Shown here piece by piece: positions 24,892 to 33,321 of a DNA stretch of 64,000 nucleotides. Position 1 is the first letter of the stretch; every line of letters begins with the position of its first letter. Source of the stretch: Bradyrhizobium sp. Lineage in GTDB: Bacteria > Pseudomonadota > Alphaproteobacteria > Rhizobiales > Xanthobacteraceae. The DNA lies in assembly GCF_027307225.1 (NCBI RefSeq), contig NZ_DAHUXJ010000157.1, positions 1-64,000 of the forward strand, read 5' to 3'. The position numbers and the translations under genes are program-made. The notes under the pieces were generated by a model. The model saw only the letters and a program-made list of their open reading frames with translations, made no database searches and was not told the DNA's origin.

Positions 24892-25686
24892 ATGCAGCCG
24901 CTCACTGATCGTCAGAGCGACATCGTCTCGCTGGCGCGCACGACCGGGCGGGTCGCCGTCGAGGACCTGGCGCTGCGCTTCGACGTCACGCCGCAGACGA
25001 TCCGGCGCGATCTGAACGACCTCTGCGATCGCCGCGTGCTGACGCGTACCCATGGCGGCGCGCTGATTTCGTCTTCCGTCGAGAACCTGTCCTACGAGGC
25101 CCGCCGCCTGATCGCCGCCGACGCCAAACGTGCGATCGGTATAGCCGCAGCCGCGCTGATCCCCGACAAATCCTCGCTCTTCATCAATATCGGCACCACG
25201 ACCGAAGAGGTGGCGATGGCGCTCCGCAACCGCAGCGGCCTGCGCGTCGTCACCAACAATCTCAACGTCGCCATGATGCTTTATCCGCAGTCCGAGATGG
25301 AGGTCATCGTGATCGGCGGCCCGGTGCGCCGGTCCGATGGCGCGGTCATCGGCGGCGGCGCCGTCGATTCGATCCGCCAGTTCAAGGTCGACACCGCCGT
25401 GATCGGCGCCTCTGCCCTTGACGAGGACGGCTCGCTACTGGATTTCGACGCGCTCGAGGTGACGGCCTCGCGCGCCATCATCGAGAATGCGCGCCGCGTC
25501 ATGCTGGTCTGCGACCGCATGAAGCTCCAGCGCGCGGCGCCGGTGCGGATCGCCCACATGTCGCAAATCCACACCTTCGTGACCGACCGGCTCGATTCCG
25601 TCGCCTTGCGGGAAGCCTGCTCGGCCCACGGGGTTCAGGTGGTCGAGGCCCTTCCGGACAGCCCTCCGGAGGAGATTCAGGACTGA
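24892..25686 (+). CDS. glpR: DeoR-family regulator of glycerol use
   Basis: The 264-residue protein has an N-terminal DeoR winged helix (LTDRQSDIVSLARTTGRVAVEDLALRFDVTPQTIRRDL) and a C-terminal sugar-phosphate-sensing domain with NIGTTTEEVA and VVTNNLNVAMML. It lies directly before glpD and divergent from the glycerol importer. A repressor released by glycerol-3-phosphate is the expected mode. The ATG at 24892 has GGGAGCGCCC ahead. Confidence 0.9.
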   Translation: MQPLTDRQSDIVSLARTTGRVAVEDLALRFDVTPQTIRRDLNDLCDRRVLTRTHGGALISSSVENLSYEARRLIAADAKRAIGIAAAALIPDKSSLFINIGTTTEEVAMALRNRSGLRVVTNNLNVAMMLYPQSEMEVIVIGGPVRRSDGAVIGGGAVDSIRQFKVDTAVIGASALDEDGSLLDFDALEVTASRAIIENARRVMLVCDRMKLQRAAPVRIAHMSQIHTFVTDRLDSVALREACSAHGVQVVEALPDSPPEEIQD

Positions 25687-25692
25687 CGCCAC

Positions 25693-27267
25693 ATGGACCA
25701 ATCGAACACCGAAACATTCGCCGACACGGAGGCGGGACTGGACCGGACGTATGATCTCGCGGTGATCGGCGGCGGGATCAATGGCTGCGGCATCGCGCGT
25801 GACGCGGTCGGCCGCGGCCTTTCCGTCTATCTGTGCGAGCAGGGAGATCTGGCGAGCGGCACGTCCTCGGCGGCGACCAAGCTCATTCATGGCGGGCTGC
25901 GCTATCTCGAATATTTCGAGTTTCGCCTGGTGCGCGAGGCGCTGATGGAGCGCGAGGTGCTGTGGCGCATGGCGCCGCATATCGTCTGGCCGCTGCGCTT
26001 CGTTCTTCCCTATCACAAGGGGCTGCGCCCGGCCTGGATATTGCGGCTCGGCCTGTTTCTCTACGACCATCTCGGCGGCCGCAAGCTGTTGCCGCCGACC
26101 AGGACGCTGGACCTGACCCGCGATGCCGCCGGCAAGCCGCTCAAGCCCGGCATTTACCGGCGCGGCTTCGAATATTCCGACTGCTGGGTCGAGGATGCGC
26201 GGATGGTCGCGCTCAATGCCCGCGACGCGCAGAATCGCGGCGCCACCATCCGCACCCGCACCCGGGCGATTGCCGCCGAACGCGGCGAAGACGTCTGGCA
26301 GCTCACGACGGACAATCTGCGCACCGGAAAACTCGAAACCGTTCGCGCGCGCATCCTCGTCAACGCGGCGGGCCCGTGGGTCGATCATGTGCTGGCGTTG
26401 ACGCTCGGCCGCAATACCCGCACCGAGGTGCGGCTGGTGCAGGGCTCGCACATCGTGGTGCCAAAACTGTTCGATCATGGCCGCTGCTACATCTTCCAGA
26501 ACGCCGACAAGCGGATCATTTTCGCCATTCCCTACGAGCACGACTTCACGCTGATCGGAACGACCGATCTCGACTATCACGGCGACCCCGCGAAGGTTGC
26601 GGCCTCGAAGGAAGAGATCGACTATCTCTGCGCGGCGGCGAGCGAATATTTTGCGCAGGCCGTCGAGCCGAAAGACGTGGTGTGGACCTATTCCGGCGTG
26701 CGCCCGCTGTATGACGACGGCGCCAGCGACGCCCAGGCGACCACGCGAGACTATGTGCTCGAGCTCGACGAAGCGGGCGCGCCGCTGTTGTCGGTGTTCG
26801 GCGGCAAGATCACCACCTACCGGCGCCTGGCGCTGCATGTGCTGGAGAAGCTCGGCCATCATATCAGCGCGCAAGCACGCGCGCGGCACGATTGGTCGGC
26901 CGGCGTACCGCTTCCCGGCGGCGATTTCCCGGTGCAGGGATTCGATGCGCTGCTCGCCGATCTTGCGCGCGATTATCCGTGGCTCAGCGCAACGCTATGC
27001 CGCCGTCTCGCCCGTGCCTATGGCACGCGGGCGCGGACCATTCTCGGTTCAGCGAAAGACGAGGCGGCGCTCGGGCGCGATTTCGGCGCCGGCCTGAGCG
27101 AAGCCGAGGTGCTTTACCTGATGCGCGAGGAGTGGGCGGAGGAGGCGGCCGACGTGGTCTGGCGCCGCTCCAAGCTCGGCCTGCGGCTGTCCGCCGATCA
27201 GATCAGGGCGTTGGATGATTTCATGGTGGAGCGCCGCGCAGCCCGGACCGCAGCCCAGACACCGTAA
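25693..27267 (+). CDS. glpD: Aerobic glycerol-3-phosphate dehydrogenase
   Basis: GlpD oxidises glycerol-3-phosphate to dihydroxyacetone phosphate and passes electrons to quinone at the inner membrane. The 524-residue protein has the FAD dinucleotide-binding motif VIGGGINGCGIARDA (residues 24-38) and the GTSSAATKLIHGGLRYLE signature. A VRPLYDDG segment lies near the middle, and the usual C-terminal helical domain ends the chain. The start lies 6 nt after glpR, so both are in one operon. No glpK is in the window; the glycerol kinase needed to make the substrate must be elsewhere. Confidence 0.95.
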   Translation: MDQSNTETFADTEAGLDRTYDLAVIGGGINGCGIARDAVGRGLSVYLCEQGDLASGTSSAATKLIHGGLRYLEYFEFRLVREALMEREVLWRMAPHIVWPLRFVLPYHKGLRPAWILRLGLFLYDHLGGRKLLPPTRTLDLTRDAAGKPLKPGIYRRGFEYSDCWVEDARMVALNARDAQNRGATIRTRTRAIAAERGEDVWQLTTDNLRTGKLETVRARILVNAAGPWVDHVLALTLGRNTRTEVRLVQGSHIVVPKLFDHGRCYIFQNADKRIIFAIPYEHDFTLIGTTDLDYHGDPAKVAASKEEIDYLCAAASEYFAQAVEPKDVVWTYSGVRPLYDDGASDAQATTRDYVLELDEAGAPLLSVFGGKITTYRRLALHVLEKLGHHISAQARARHDWSAGVPLPGGDFPVQGFDALLADLARDYPWLSATLCRRLARAYGTRARTILGSAKDEAALGRDFGAGLSEAEVLYLMREEWAEEAADVVWRRSKLGLRLSADQIRALDDFMVERRAARTAAQTP

Positions 27268-27344
27268 GCTGCGATCTTTCGCGCGCTTTGCCTGGCGGCC
27301 AGGTGGTGTATCCTTCTGCCAGATCGGGAAGAAGGAAAGTGGAG

Positions 27345-27986
27345 ATGGCAAGCGGCAACGTCGAAGTGAGGGGCCTGTTCGCCACGCCGGTGGCAGCCCT
27401 GATGCTGCCGGATGCGGAGGCGCGCAACGCCGACCTCGAGGAGATCATCCTGAGCCGCCGCACCGAGCAGGCCAGCATCGGTGCGTCGAATATCGGCGGC
27501 TGGCATTCATCCCGCGATCTCGTGCAATGGGGCGGCAAGCGGATCGAGGAGGTGCTCGCGGTCGCCCGCAACGTCGTGACGCAGATGACGAGCGACCGCG
27601 ACGGCAAGCCGGTGCGGCCGGACTGGGTGGTCGAGGCCTGGGCCAACGTGAATGCGGCCGGCGATTCCAACTCCTGCCACTACCATCCCGGCTCGTTCTG
27701 GTCCGGCACCTATTACGTGCGCGACGGCGGCTGTGCCGACGATCCCTCGCTTGGCGGCGAGTTCGACATGTTCGATCCGCGCGGGCCGACGCCAATGATG
27801 CATGCGCCGTCGTTGAGATTCGCCGGCGAAGACGGCCGCTCCGCCGGCAGCGCCGAGACCATCCGTCCGCGCGCAGGGTTGATGTTCATCTTCCCGTCGT
27901 TCCTGCTGCACGCGGTGCGGCCCTATCGCGGCAGGGATTTGCGCATATCCGTTGCGTTCAATTTCGGCCTCTACGCGCAGGGGTAA
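27345..27986 (+). CDS. TIGR02466-type putative 2OG-Fe(II) oxygenase
   Basis: The ATG at 27345 follows GAAGGAAAGTGGAG and starts MASGNVEVRGLFATPVA. The 213-residue protein has the WANVNAAGDSNSCHYHPGSFWSGTYYV segment and a late FIFPSFLLHAVRPYRG, with His residues that can serve as iron ligands, as in the TIGR02466/PF13759 group of the 2-oxoglutarate dioxygenase superfamily. The substrate is unknown. It stands downstream of glpD with the GrdB-like gene next, 42 nt away, and may be co-transcribed with it. Confidence 0.75.
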   Translation: MASGNVEVRGLFATPVAALMLPDAEARNADLEEIILSRRTEQASIGASNIGGWHSSRDLVQWGGKRIEEVLAVARNVVTQMTSDRDGKPVRPDWVVEAWANVNAAGDSNSCHYHPGSFWSGTYYVRDGGCADDPSLGGEFDMFDPRGPTPMMHAPSLRFAGEDGRSAGSAETIRPRAGLMFIFPSFLLHAVRPYRGRDLRISVAFNFGLYAQG

Positions 27987-28028
27987 AGGCGTATAAACGG
28001 ACGGGTCACACGCGGGAGAAGATGCGCC

Positions 28029-28904
28029 ATGGCCGAAGCCGATACCCCTGTCCGCTACATGGAGCGCACGCGCCATTATTACCGCGCGCTCGGTTATGCC
28101 AACGACTATGTGTGGGCGACCTTCGACGACGTTCCCTTCACGCCGCTGCCGAGACCGCTCTCGGACCTTCGGATTGGGTTCATCACGACCGCCAGCCCTG
28201 CGGATTTTGACGGCGTCAAGCGCGTGTGGTCGGCTCCCGTGTCGCCGCCGCCTGCAAGCCTCTTCACCGACAATGTCGCGTGGGACAAGGAATCGACCCA
28301 TACCAATGATCGCGCAAGCTTCCTGCCGATCGAGGCCGCGTCCGAATGGGCGCGCGAGGGAATTTTCAAAGGCCTGACCGCGCGCTTTCACGGCGTGCCG
28401 ACGGAATACAGCCAGCGGAAAACGATAGAGGAAGACGCGCCAGAAATCCTCGCCCGCGTGCGGCAGGATGGCGCGGACGCTGCGATCCTGTGTCCGCTGT
28501 GTCCGGTCTGCCACCAGACCACGAGCCTGGTGGCGCGTCATCTCGAAGCAGGCGGAATTCCGACCGTCATCATCGGCTCGGCGCTTGACGTCGTCGAGCA
28601 CTGCGGCGTGCCGCGCTTCTACTTCACGGATTTTCCGCTCGGTAACCCGTGCGGACATCCCTGGGAGCGCGACATGCAGCGCGAGATCGTGCGGAATGCG
28701 CTGAAGCTGTTCGAGACGGCGAGGGCGCCGCGAACGACCGTCAACTCGCCGTTTGCCTGGAAAGAGGACGGCGTGATCTGGCGGGCACGGTATGGCCGCG
28801 TCACCCCTGAAAATCGCGAGCAATTGCTCAAGCTGGGCAATGAGCGCCGGGCGCGGCAGGCAGACGCCAAGCAGGCTTCAGCCGGCAGGGCGGCCGCCAA
28901 ATAG
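28029..28904 (+). CDS. GrdB-like (glycine/sarcosine/betaine reductase selenoprotein B family) protein
   Basis: The 291-residue protein has the C-terminal SGNH-free Rossmann-like layout of the GrdB/PrdB superfamily. The redox site AILCPLCPVCHQTTSLVARHLEAGG (about residues 154-178) has three Cys where clostridial enzymes carry selenocysteine nearby. GIPTVIIGSALDVVEHCGVPR and YFTDFPLGNPCG further match. In-frame TGA is not present, so this is a Cys form. It has no glycine reductase partners (GrdA, GrdC/D) next to it, so an energy-yielding Stickland reaction is unlikely and the actual substrate is unknown. A GGAGAAG site precedes the ATG. Confidence 0.7.
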   Translation: MAEADTPVRYMERTRHYYRALGYANDYVWATFDDVPFTPLPRPLSDLRIGFITTASPADFDGVKRVWSAPVSPPPASLFTDNVAWDKESTHTNDRASFLPIEAASEWAREGIFKGLTARFHGVPTEYSQRKTIEEDAPEILARVRQDGADAAILCPLCPVCHQTTSLVARHLEAGGIPTVIIGSALDVVEHCGVPRFYFTDFPLGNPCGHPWERDMQREIVRNALKLFETARAPRTTVNSPFAWKEDGVIWRARYGRVTPENREQLLKLGNERRARQADAKQASAGRAAAK

Positions 28905-28920
28905 AGCTGTGACGTTTACG

Positions 28921-29940
28921 TCACCGCGTTCCATCCAAGGCTTGCGCACGCATCTGCCATGCGAGCGCGGCGAAGGCCAAGGTCCAGGCGGCCAGCGCCA
29001 CCACGAAAGCGGCCATCGGCAGGGGAGCAAGGAACGGCAATTGCAGCGTCGCGGCCATTTGTTTTGTCGCGACCGCATACATGCCCAATGGAAACACCGC
29101 GCCCCAGTAAAGCGGATCGTAGCGCAGCGGAAATCGCCGGACGAGATGTCGCCACGCATAGAGCACGAGCAGCATCGGGATCCACCACGTGCCGGTCGCC
29201 CAATAGAAGACGGTGAATCCGTTGAGGAACGGCAGCAGCAGGCCGAGAAACGGCGCGTCCGGCGCATTCCGCACCAGCTCCGTGCCGGCCAGCGTCGAGA
29301 TCGCCATCGCGCCCATGTTGATCCAATAGGGCGGCGTCAGATCGCCGGGAGAGAAGGCGAAAAAAGTCTCGCGATAGAAAATGAGCGAGATGATCCAGAT
29401 GTAGAGCATTCCGCCCCACGACCACATCGCGAGTGCAAAGAAATTGAGCTCCAGCCGATGCGGTTCCGGCCACTCCCGCGCGATCATCGCCGCCAGCACG
29501 GCGATCGATTGCGCCGCGACCACCGCGATGAGCCACGCGCCGGTGAGACCTTCCTGCAGCGAAGGCTTGTCGTGCTTGACCGTCAGCGCGGTGAAGATGG
29601 TGTAGGTCAGGACGACCCACAGCAGCGTGCCGAGCGCCAGCAGTACGGTCGCGGCCGTCACGCTGTGCGCGAGCAGCAGAAACTCGCTGCCGAGAATGCA
29701 TGATGCCTCAACCGCGGTGAAGAAGCCGGGCGCGCGCCGGTGGTCGGTCATGTCGGCCAGGAAGTGGGCGGGATAGCGGATCGCACGCCAACTCGTCAGA
29801 CCTGTGAGCACGGCAAAAGCGGCGAGGTTGAAAACGAACAATCCCTTCGCGAGCCAGGGCAGGTGGAAATCCAGGGCTCCGGTCGACACGATGCCGGTTG
29901 CCATCACGAGTGCAAAATAGGCGGGCGACAACTGCTGCAC
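28921..29940 (-). CDS. TDT-family (TehA/SLAC1-like) transporter
   Basis: The 339-residue protein has about ten hydrophobic helices and starts QQLSPAYFALVMATGIVS, typical of the tellurite-resistance/dicarboxylate (TDT) family. Motifs FPLGMYAVAT and WWIPMLLVLYAW occur late. Family members export sulfite, move C4-dicarboxylates or form anion channels; which applies here is unknown. The start is GTG at 29940. It converges with the GrdB-like gene. Confidence 0.85.
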   Translation of the reverse strand: MQQLSPAYFALVMATGIVSTGALDFHLPWLAKGLFVFNLAAFAVLTGLTSWRAIRYPAHFLADMTDHRRAPGFFTAVEASCILGSEFLLLAHSVTAATVLLALGTLLWVVLTYTIFTALTVKHDKPSLQEGLTGAWLIAVVAAQSIAVLAAMIAREWPEPHRLELNFFALAMWSWGGMLYIWIISLIFYRETFFAFSPGDLTPPYWINMGAMAISTLAGTELVRNAPDAPFLGLLLPFLNGFTVFYWATGTWWIPMLLVLYAWRHLVRRFPLRYDPLYWGAVFPLGMYAVATKQMAATLQLPFLAPLPMAAFVVALAAWTLAFAALAWQMRAQALDGTR

Positions 29941-30011
29941 TGAAAATGTCCGGGCTTGTCCGGCCCTTGGAACGCTTCCGTTCCCGTCGAAGGCTGCCGC
30001 CGCGTTGCTCT

Positions 30012-31262
30012 CTACTTCGCGCCCGTCAGCGATGCGCTCTTCACCAGGCCGCAGGTGCCTTTCTCGTCGGCCAGCGGACGGAAGGCCTGGTTGGCCGGGA
30101 TCGTCTCGAGGACCTTGAAATAGTCATACGGCCCCTTCGACTCCGACGGCTTCTTGACCTCGACGAGATACATGGCGTGAACCGCGCGCCCGTCCTCGCG
30201 AACGGTGGTCTCGCCGAACAGCGGATCGTCATAGTGCGCCGCCTTCATGGCCTCGACGACCTTCGCGCCGTCGGTTGCCGAGCCGGTCTTGGCGACGGCC
30301 TCGAGATAATTCAGCACCGAGGAATACACGCCGGCCTGAACCATGGTCGGATATTTGCCGCCGTCGCGGGCGGCGAAGCGCTTGGCGAAGGCGCGGGTCT
30401 TGTCGTTCAAGTCCCAATAGAATGCGGTCGTCAGCGTCAGGCCCTGCGCCGTTTGCAGGCCGAGCGCGTGAACGTCGGTGAGGAAGACCAGAAGGCCGGC
30501 GAGCCGCTGCCCGCGCTGGACGATGCCGAACTCGGCCGCCTGCTTGACCGCGTTGATGGTGTCGCCGCCGGCATTGGCGAGCCCGATGACTTGTGCCTTC
30601 GAGCCTTGTGCCTGCAACAGATAGGAGGAGAAATCGGCGGTGTTCAGTGGCGCACGGACAGCACCAAGCACCTTGCCGCCGGCCGCCTGCACGACGGCTC
30701 CCGTGTCGCGCTCCAGCGCATGGCCGAAGGCATAGTCGGCTGTGATGAAAAACCAGCTCTTGCCGCCTTGCCGCACGATTGCGCCGCCGGTTCCATGTGC
30801 CAGCGCCCAGGTATCATAGGTCCAATGCACGGAATTGGGCGAGCACTGCTTGTCGGTCAGGTCGGAATCCGCCGCGCCCGAAATGAGAAAGACACCGTTT
30901 TTCTCCTTCGTGACATTGCTGACCGCGAGCGCCACGCCGGAGTTCGGCACGTCCGCGATTGCGTTGACGTGCTCGGTGTCGAACCATCGGCGCGCGATGG
31001 AAGATCCGATATCAGGTTTGTTCTGGTGATCGGCGGAGACGACCTCCACCTTCATGTGGTGGCTTTCGGGCTTGAAATCCTCGACCGCCATGTTCGCCGC
31101 GACGACCGATCCCGGGCCGCCGATATCGGCGTAGAGCCCGGACATGTCGCTGAGGACGCCGATCTTGACATTAATTGGGTTGCTGGGCGGCTGTTGCGCC
31201 TGCGCCGGGACGGCAAAGAGCGCGGCCGCGAGCGGCACGACGAACGCGACGGGTATTCGCAT
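30012..31262 (-). CDS. Orphan branched-chain amino acid-type ABC substrate-binding protein
   Basis: A periplasmic binding protein of type I fold (Peripla_BP_6). It has a signal peptide (MRIPVAFVVPLAAALFAVPAQA) and the start of the mature chain INVKIGVLSDMSGLYADIGG. SWFFITADYAFGHALE and YYDYFKVLE-like segments are shared with the protein at 50904-52115, so the two are paralogues. The ATG at 31262 has AGGAG ahead and is preferred over 31304. There are no permease or ATPase genes beside it, so it must serve a transporter encoded elsewhere. The ligand is unknown. Confidence 0.88.
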   Translation of the reverse strand: MRIPVAFVVPLAAALFAVPAQAQQPPSNPINVKIGVLSDMSGLYADIGGPGSVVAANMAVEDFKPESHHMKVEVVSADHQNKPDIGSSIARRWFDTEHVNAIADVPNSGVALAVSNVTKEKNGVFLISGAADSDLTDKQCSPNSVHWTYDTWALAHGTGGAIVRQGGKSWFFITADYAFGHALERDTGAVVQAAGGKVLGAVRAPLNTADFSSYLLQAQGSKAQVIGLANAGGDTINAVKQAAEFGIVQRGQRLAGLLVFLTDVHALGLQTAQGLTLTTAFYWDLNDKTRAFAKRFAARDGGKYPTMVQAGVYSSVLNYLEAVAKTGSATDGAKVVEAMKAAHYDDPLFGETTVREDGRAVHAMYLVEVKKPSESKGPYDYFKVLETIPANQAFRPLADEKGTCGLVKSASLTGAK

Positions 31263-31479
31263 GTTCGGTCTCCTCGCGAGGCGCCCCCCACAAGGGTGAT
31301 TCAATTATGCGATTCAGTAACGCGACGTGACCCGCTTCGATCCGTTGATACAAAGTTGGATAAGCGACCGGTCGGCGGCCTGGCGTGCGCGAGGTTGATC
31401 GTCACCTGTGACTGCGCCCCGGCCGTTGGGGAACCTTGGGTCGAGCCTGGAATTGAGAGGCGGCGAGGAGAGGGCTGTC

Positions 31480-32589
31480 GTGCCGATTCGTTTGCTGCGC
31501 TTGTCGATCATCTGGCTGCTGATATTGGCAACCTTCTGGGTGTTTGAGCCCTACCTCACCACGCTTTGGTTTTCCGCAGCGTCTCCCCGCGCGGTCACGC
31601 CGCGGGGAGATCTTGCCGCGAGCGAAAAGACGACGATTGCGCTGTTCAAGAAGGTATCGCCATCGGTGGTGCACGTGTTCGCGCGGGCCAAGCCGACGGT
31701 TTCGCTGTTTTCCGACGAAGAGCAAAGCGTCGTCCAGTCCGGCTCCGGCATCATCTGGGACGTTGCCGGACACGTGATCACCAACAATCACGTCATCAAC
31801 GGCACCGCCCAGATCGGCGTTCGGCTCACGTCGGGCGAATTTGTCGAGGCTCGCGTGGTGGGGGCTGCGCCCAACTACGACCTCGCCGTACTGCAACTGG
31901 TGCGGCCGAAATCCGCGCTTCAGCCGATCGCCGTCGGCGAATCCGCCAACCTGCAGGTCGGCCAGAGCACGTTCGCGATCGGCAACCCCTATGGGCTCGA
32001 CCAGACCCTGACCTCCGGGATCGTCAGTGCGCTCGGCCGCAGCCTGCCGTCGGGTGGCGCGCACGAAGTCAAGGCGATGATTCAAACCGACGCGCCGATC
32101 AATCCCGGCAATTCGGGCGGCCCGCTGCTCGACAGCGCGGGGCGGCTGATCGGCCTGAACACGGCCATTCTCTCCCGCTCGGGCGCCTCGGCCGGAATCG
32201 GCTTCGCCATCCCCGTCGATATCGTCAACCGCGTCGCGGGCGAGTTGATCCGCAACGGCCGCGTGCCATTGCCGGGCATCGGAATCGTGGCGGCCAGGCA
32301 GAACGAGGCGACGAGCCTCGGTATTGACGGCGTCATCATCGTGCGAACCTTACCCGATTCGCCCGCGGCGAAGGCCGGGATTGAAGGCGCGACCGCCGAT
32401 GGCGTGGTCCAGGATGTCATCACCGACGTCAACGGCAAGCCTGTGCACAGCATGGAGGAGCTGGCCTCTGCGCTTGAGGATGCTGGAATCGGCAAACAGG
32501 TGAGCCTGACCGTCGAACGCGACGGAGAGGCCCGCAATGTGAAGGTGACCGTGGCCGACGTCTCGCAACTCAGCCAGGGACGAGGCTGA
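31480..32589 (+). CDS. DegP/HtrA-like periplasmic serine protease with one PDZ domain
   Basis: The GTG at 31480 follows AGGAGAGG. The protein of 369 residues has one N-terminal membrane anchor (LLRLSIIWLLILATFWVF) and a trypsin-like domain with the triad His104 (ITNNHVI), Asp134 (NYDLAVL) and Ser212 (NPGNSGGP). A single PDZ domain occupies roughly residues 265-360. One PDZ and an anchor match DegS-type or short DegP-like enzymes. Function in envelope protein quality control is expected; a sigma-E role is not shown. It is divergent from the binding-protein gene. Confidence 0.9.
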   Translation: MPIRLLRLSIIWLLILATFWVFEPYLTTLWFSAASPRAVTPRGDLAASEKTTIALFKKVSPSVVHVFARAKPTVSLFSDEEQSVVQSGSGIIWDVAGHVITNNHVINGTAQIGVRLTSGEFVEARVVGAAPNYDLAVLQLVRPKSALQPIAVGESANLQVGQSTFAIGNPYGLDQTLTSGIVSALGRSLPSGGAHEVKAMIQTDAPINPGNSGGPLLDSAGRLIGLNTAILSRSGASAGIGFAIPVDIVNRVAGELIRNGRVPLPGIGIVAARQNEATSLGIDGVIIVRTLPDSPAAKAGIEGATADGVVQDVITDVNGKPVHSMEELASALEDAGIGKQVSLTVERDGEARNVKVTVADVSQLSQGRG

Positions 32590-32669
32590 CCGGCCGCCGC
32601 CATTTTTCCGCGGGCCGCATGCCTGCGACCGGGCGATCGACAGGGGGCGCGCGGCGCCGCACGGCCGCG

Positions 32670-33167
32670 TCATCGATGACCCGCCAGCTCCGCGGCGATG
32701 ATGGCGCCGAGCGCCATGTCGCTTTGTTGTCCAAACCCGTGATGGACGACGCTGCCATCGCGGCCGATCAGAATGCTGGTCGGCGTTCCCTGCATTCCAT
32801 ATCGCTGCATGGTAACGGGGATCGGCGTGCCTTCTCCGGCCTCGTCGACGCCGATCGGAAAGCTCAACCGGTATTCGTGAATGAAAGCCTCCAGCGATAC
32901 CGGCGTCATGGCTTCGTGATGTTCAAACACGGTGTGCAGCCCGATGACCTGCAAGTCGGATTGTTTGAACAGCTCGAAGGCGCGCTGCGTCTGTGGCGTT
33001 CCATGGCCGACGCAGCCGGGGCAAAGCATCTGAAACGCATGCAAAAGGACCGGCCGGCCCCGCAAGGCCGACAAGGTGAGCGGCTCGTTGGTGTTGAACC
33101 AGCGCGATACTGCGATTTCCGGCGCATCGACCACAAAACCACTCCTTGCCTTTACTGTCGCAGACAA
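32670..33167 (-). CDS. Thioredoxin-fold redoxin (AhpC/TSA-like) protein
   Basis: The 165-residue protein has a redoxin fold with LRGRPVLLHAFQMLCPGCVGHGTPQ, where Cys49 and Cys52 form a CPGC redox pair as in TlpA-like proteins. The conserved cis-Pro loop is at MQGTPTSILIGRDGSVVHHGFG. It has no signal peptide, so a cytoplasmic place is likely. The start is TTG at 33167; a later start is possible. Partner unknown. Confidence 0.82.
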   Translation of the reverse strand: MSATVKARSGFVVDAPEIAVSRWFNTNEPLTLSALRGRPVLLHAFQMLCPGCVGHGTPQTQRAFELFKQSDLQVIGLHTVFEHHEAMTPVSLEAFIHEYRLSFPIGVDEAGEGTPIPVTMQRYGMQGTPTSILIGRDGSVVHHGFGQQSDMALGAIIAAELAGHR

Positions 33168-33321
33168 GCTGTCAAAGCGGGCGCCGGCCTGTCAATGAGC
33201 GGATAGATTGAAGCCGTAGCCGATGGTTCCTGCCCGCCTTCGCGCTCCGCTCGGGCGGTGGTCCGTTCAAGGAGATCGGCCGCCATGGTCGCCCGCGGCT
33301 CTCGGCACGAAGCCGCAAGGC

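Noticed and set aside
25435..26889. A 484-residue minus-strand frame opposite glpD
   Set aside because: It lies over both glpR and glpD, which have clear motifs, and itself has none.
29898..31547. A 549-residue plus-strand frame opposite the orphan binding protein and running into the protease gene
   Set aside because: It spans the divergent promoter region and overlaps two well-supported genes; composition is shadow-like.
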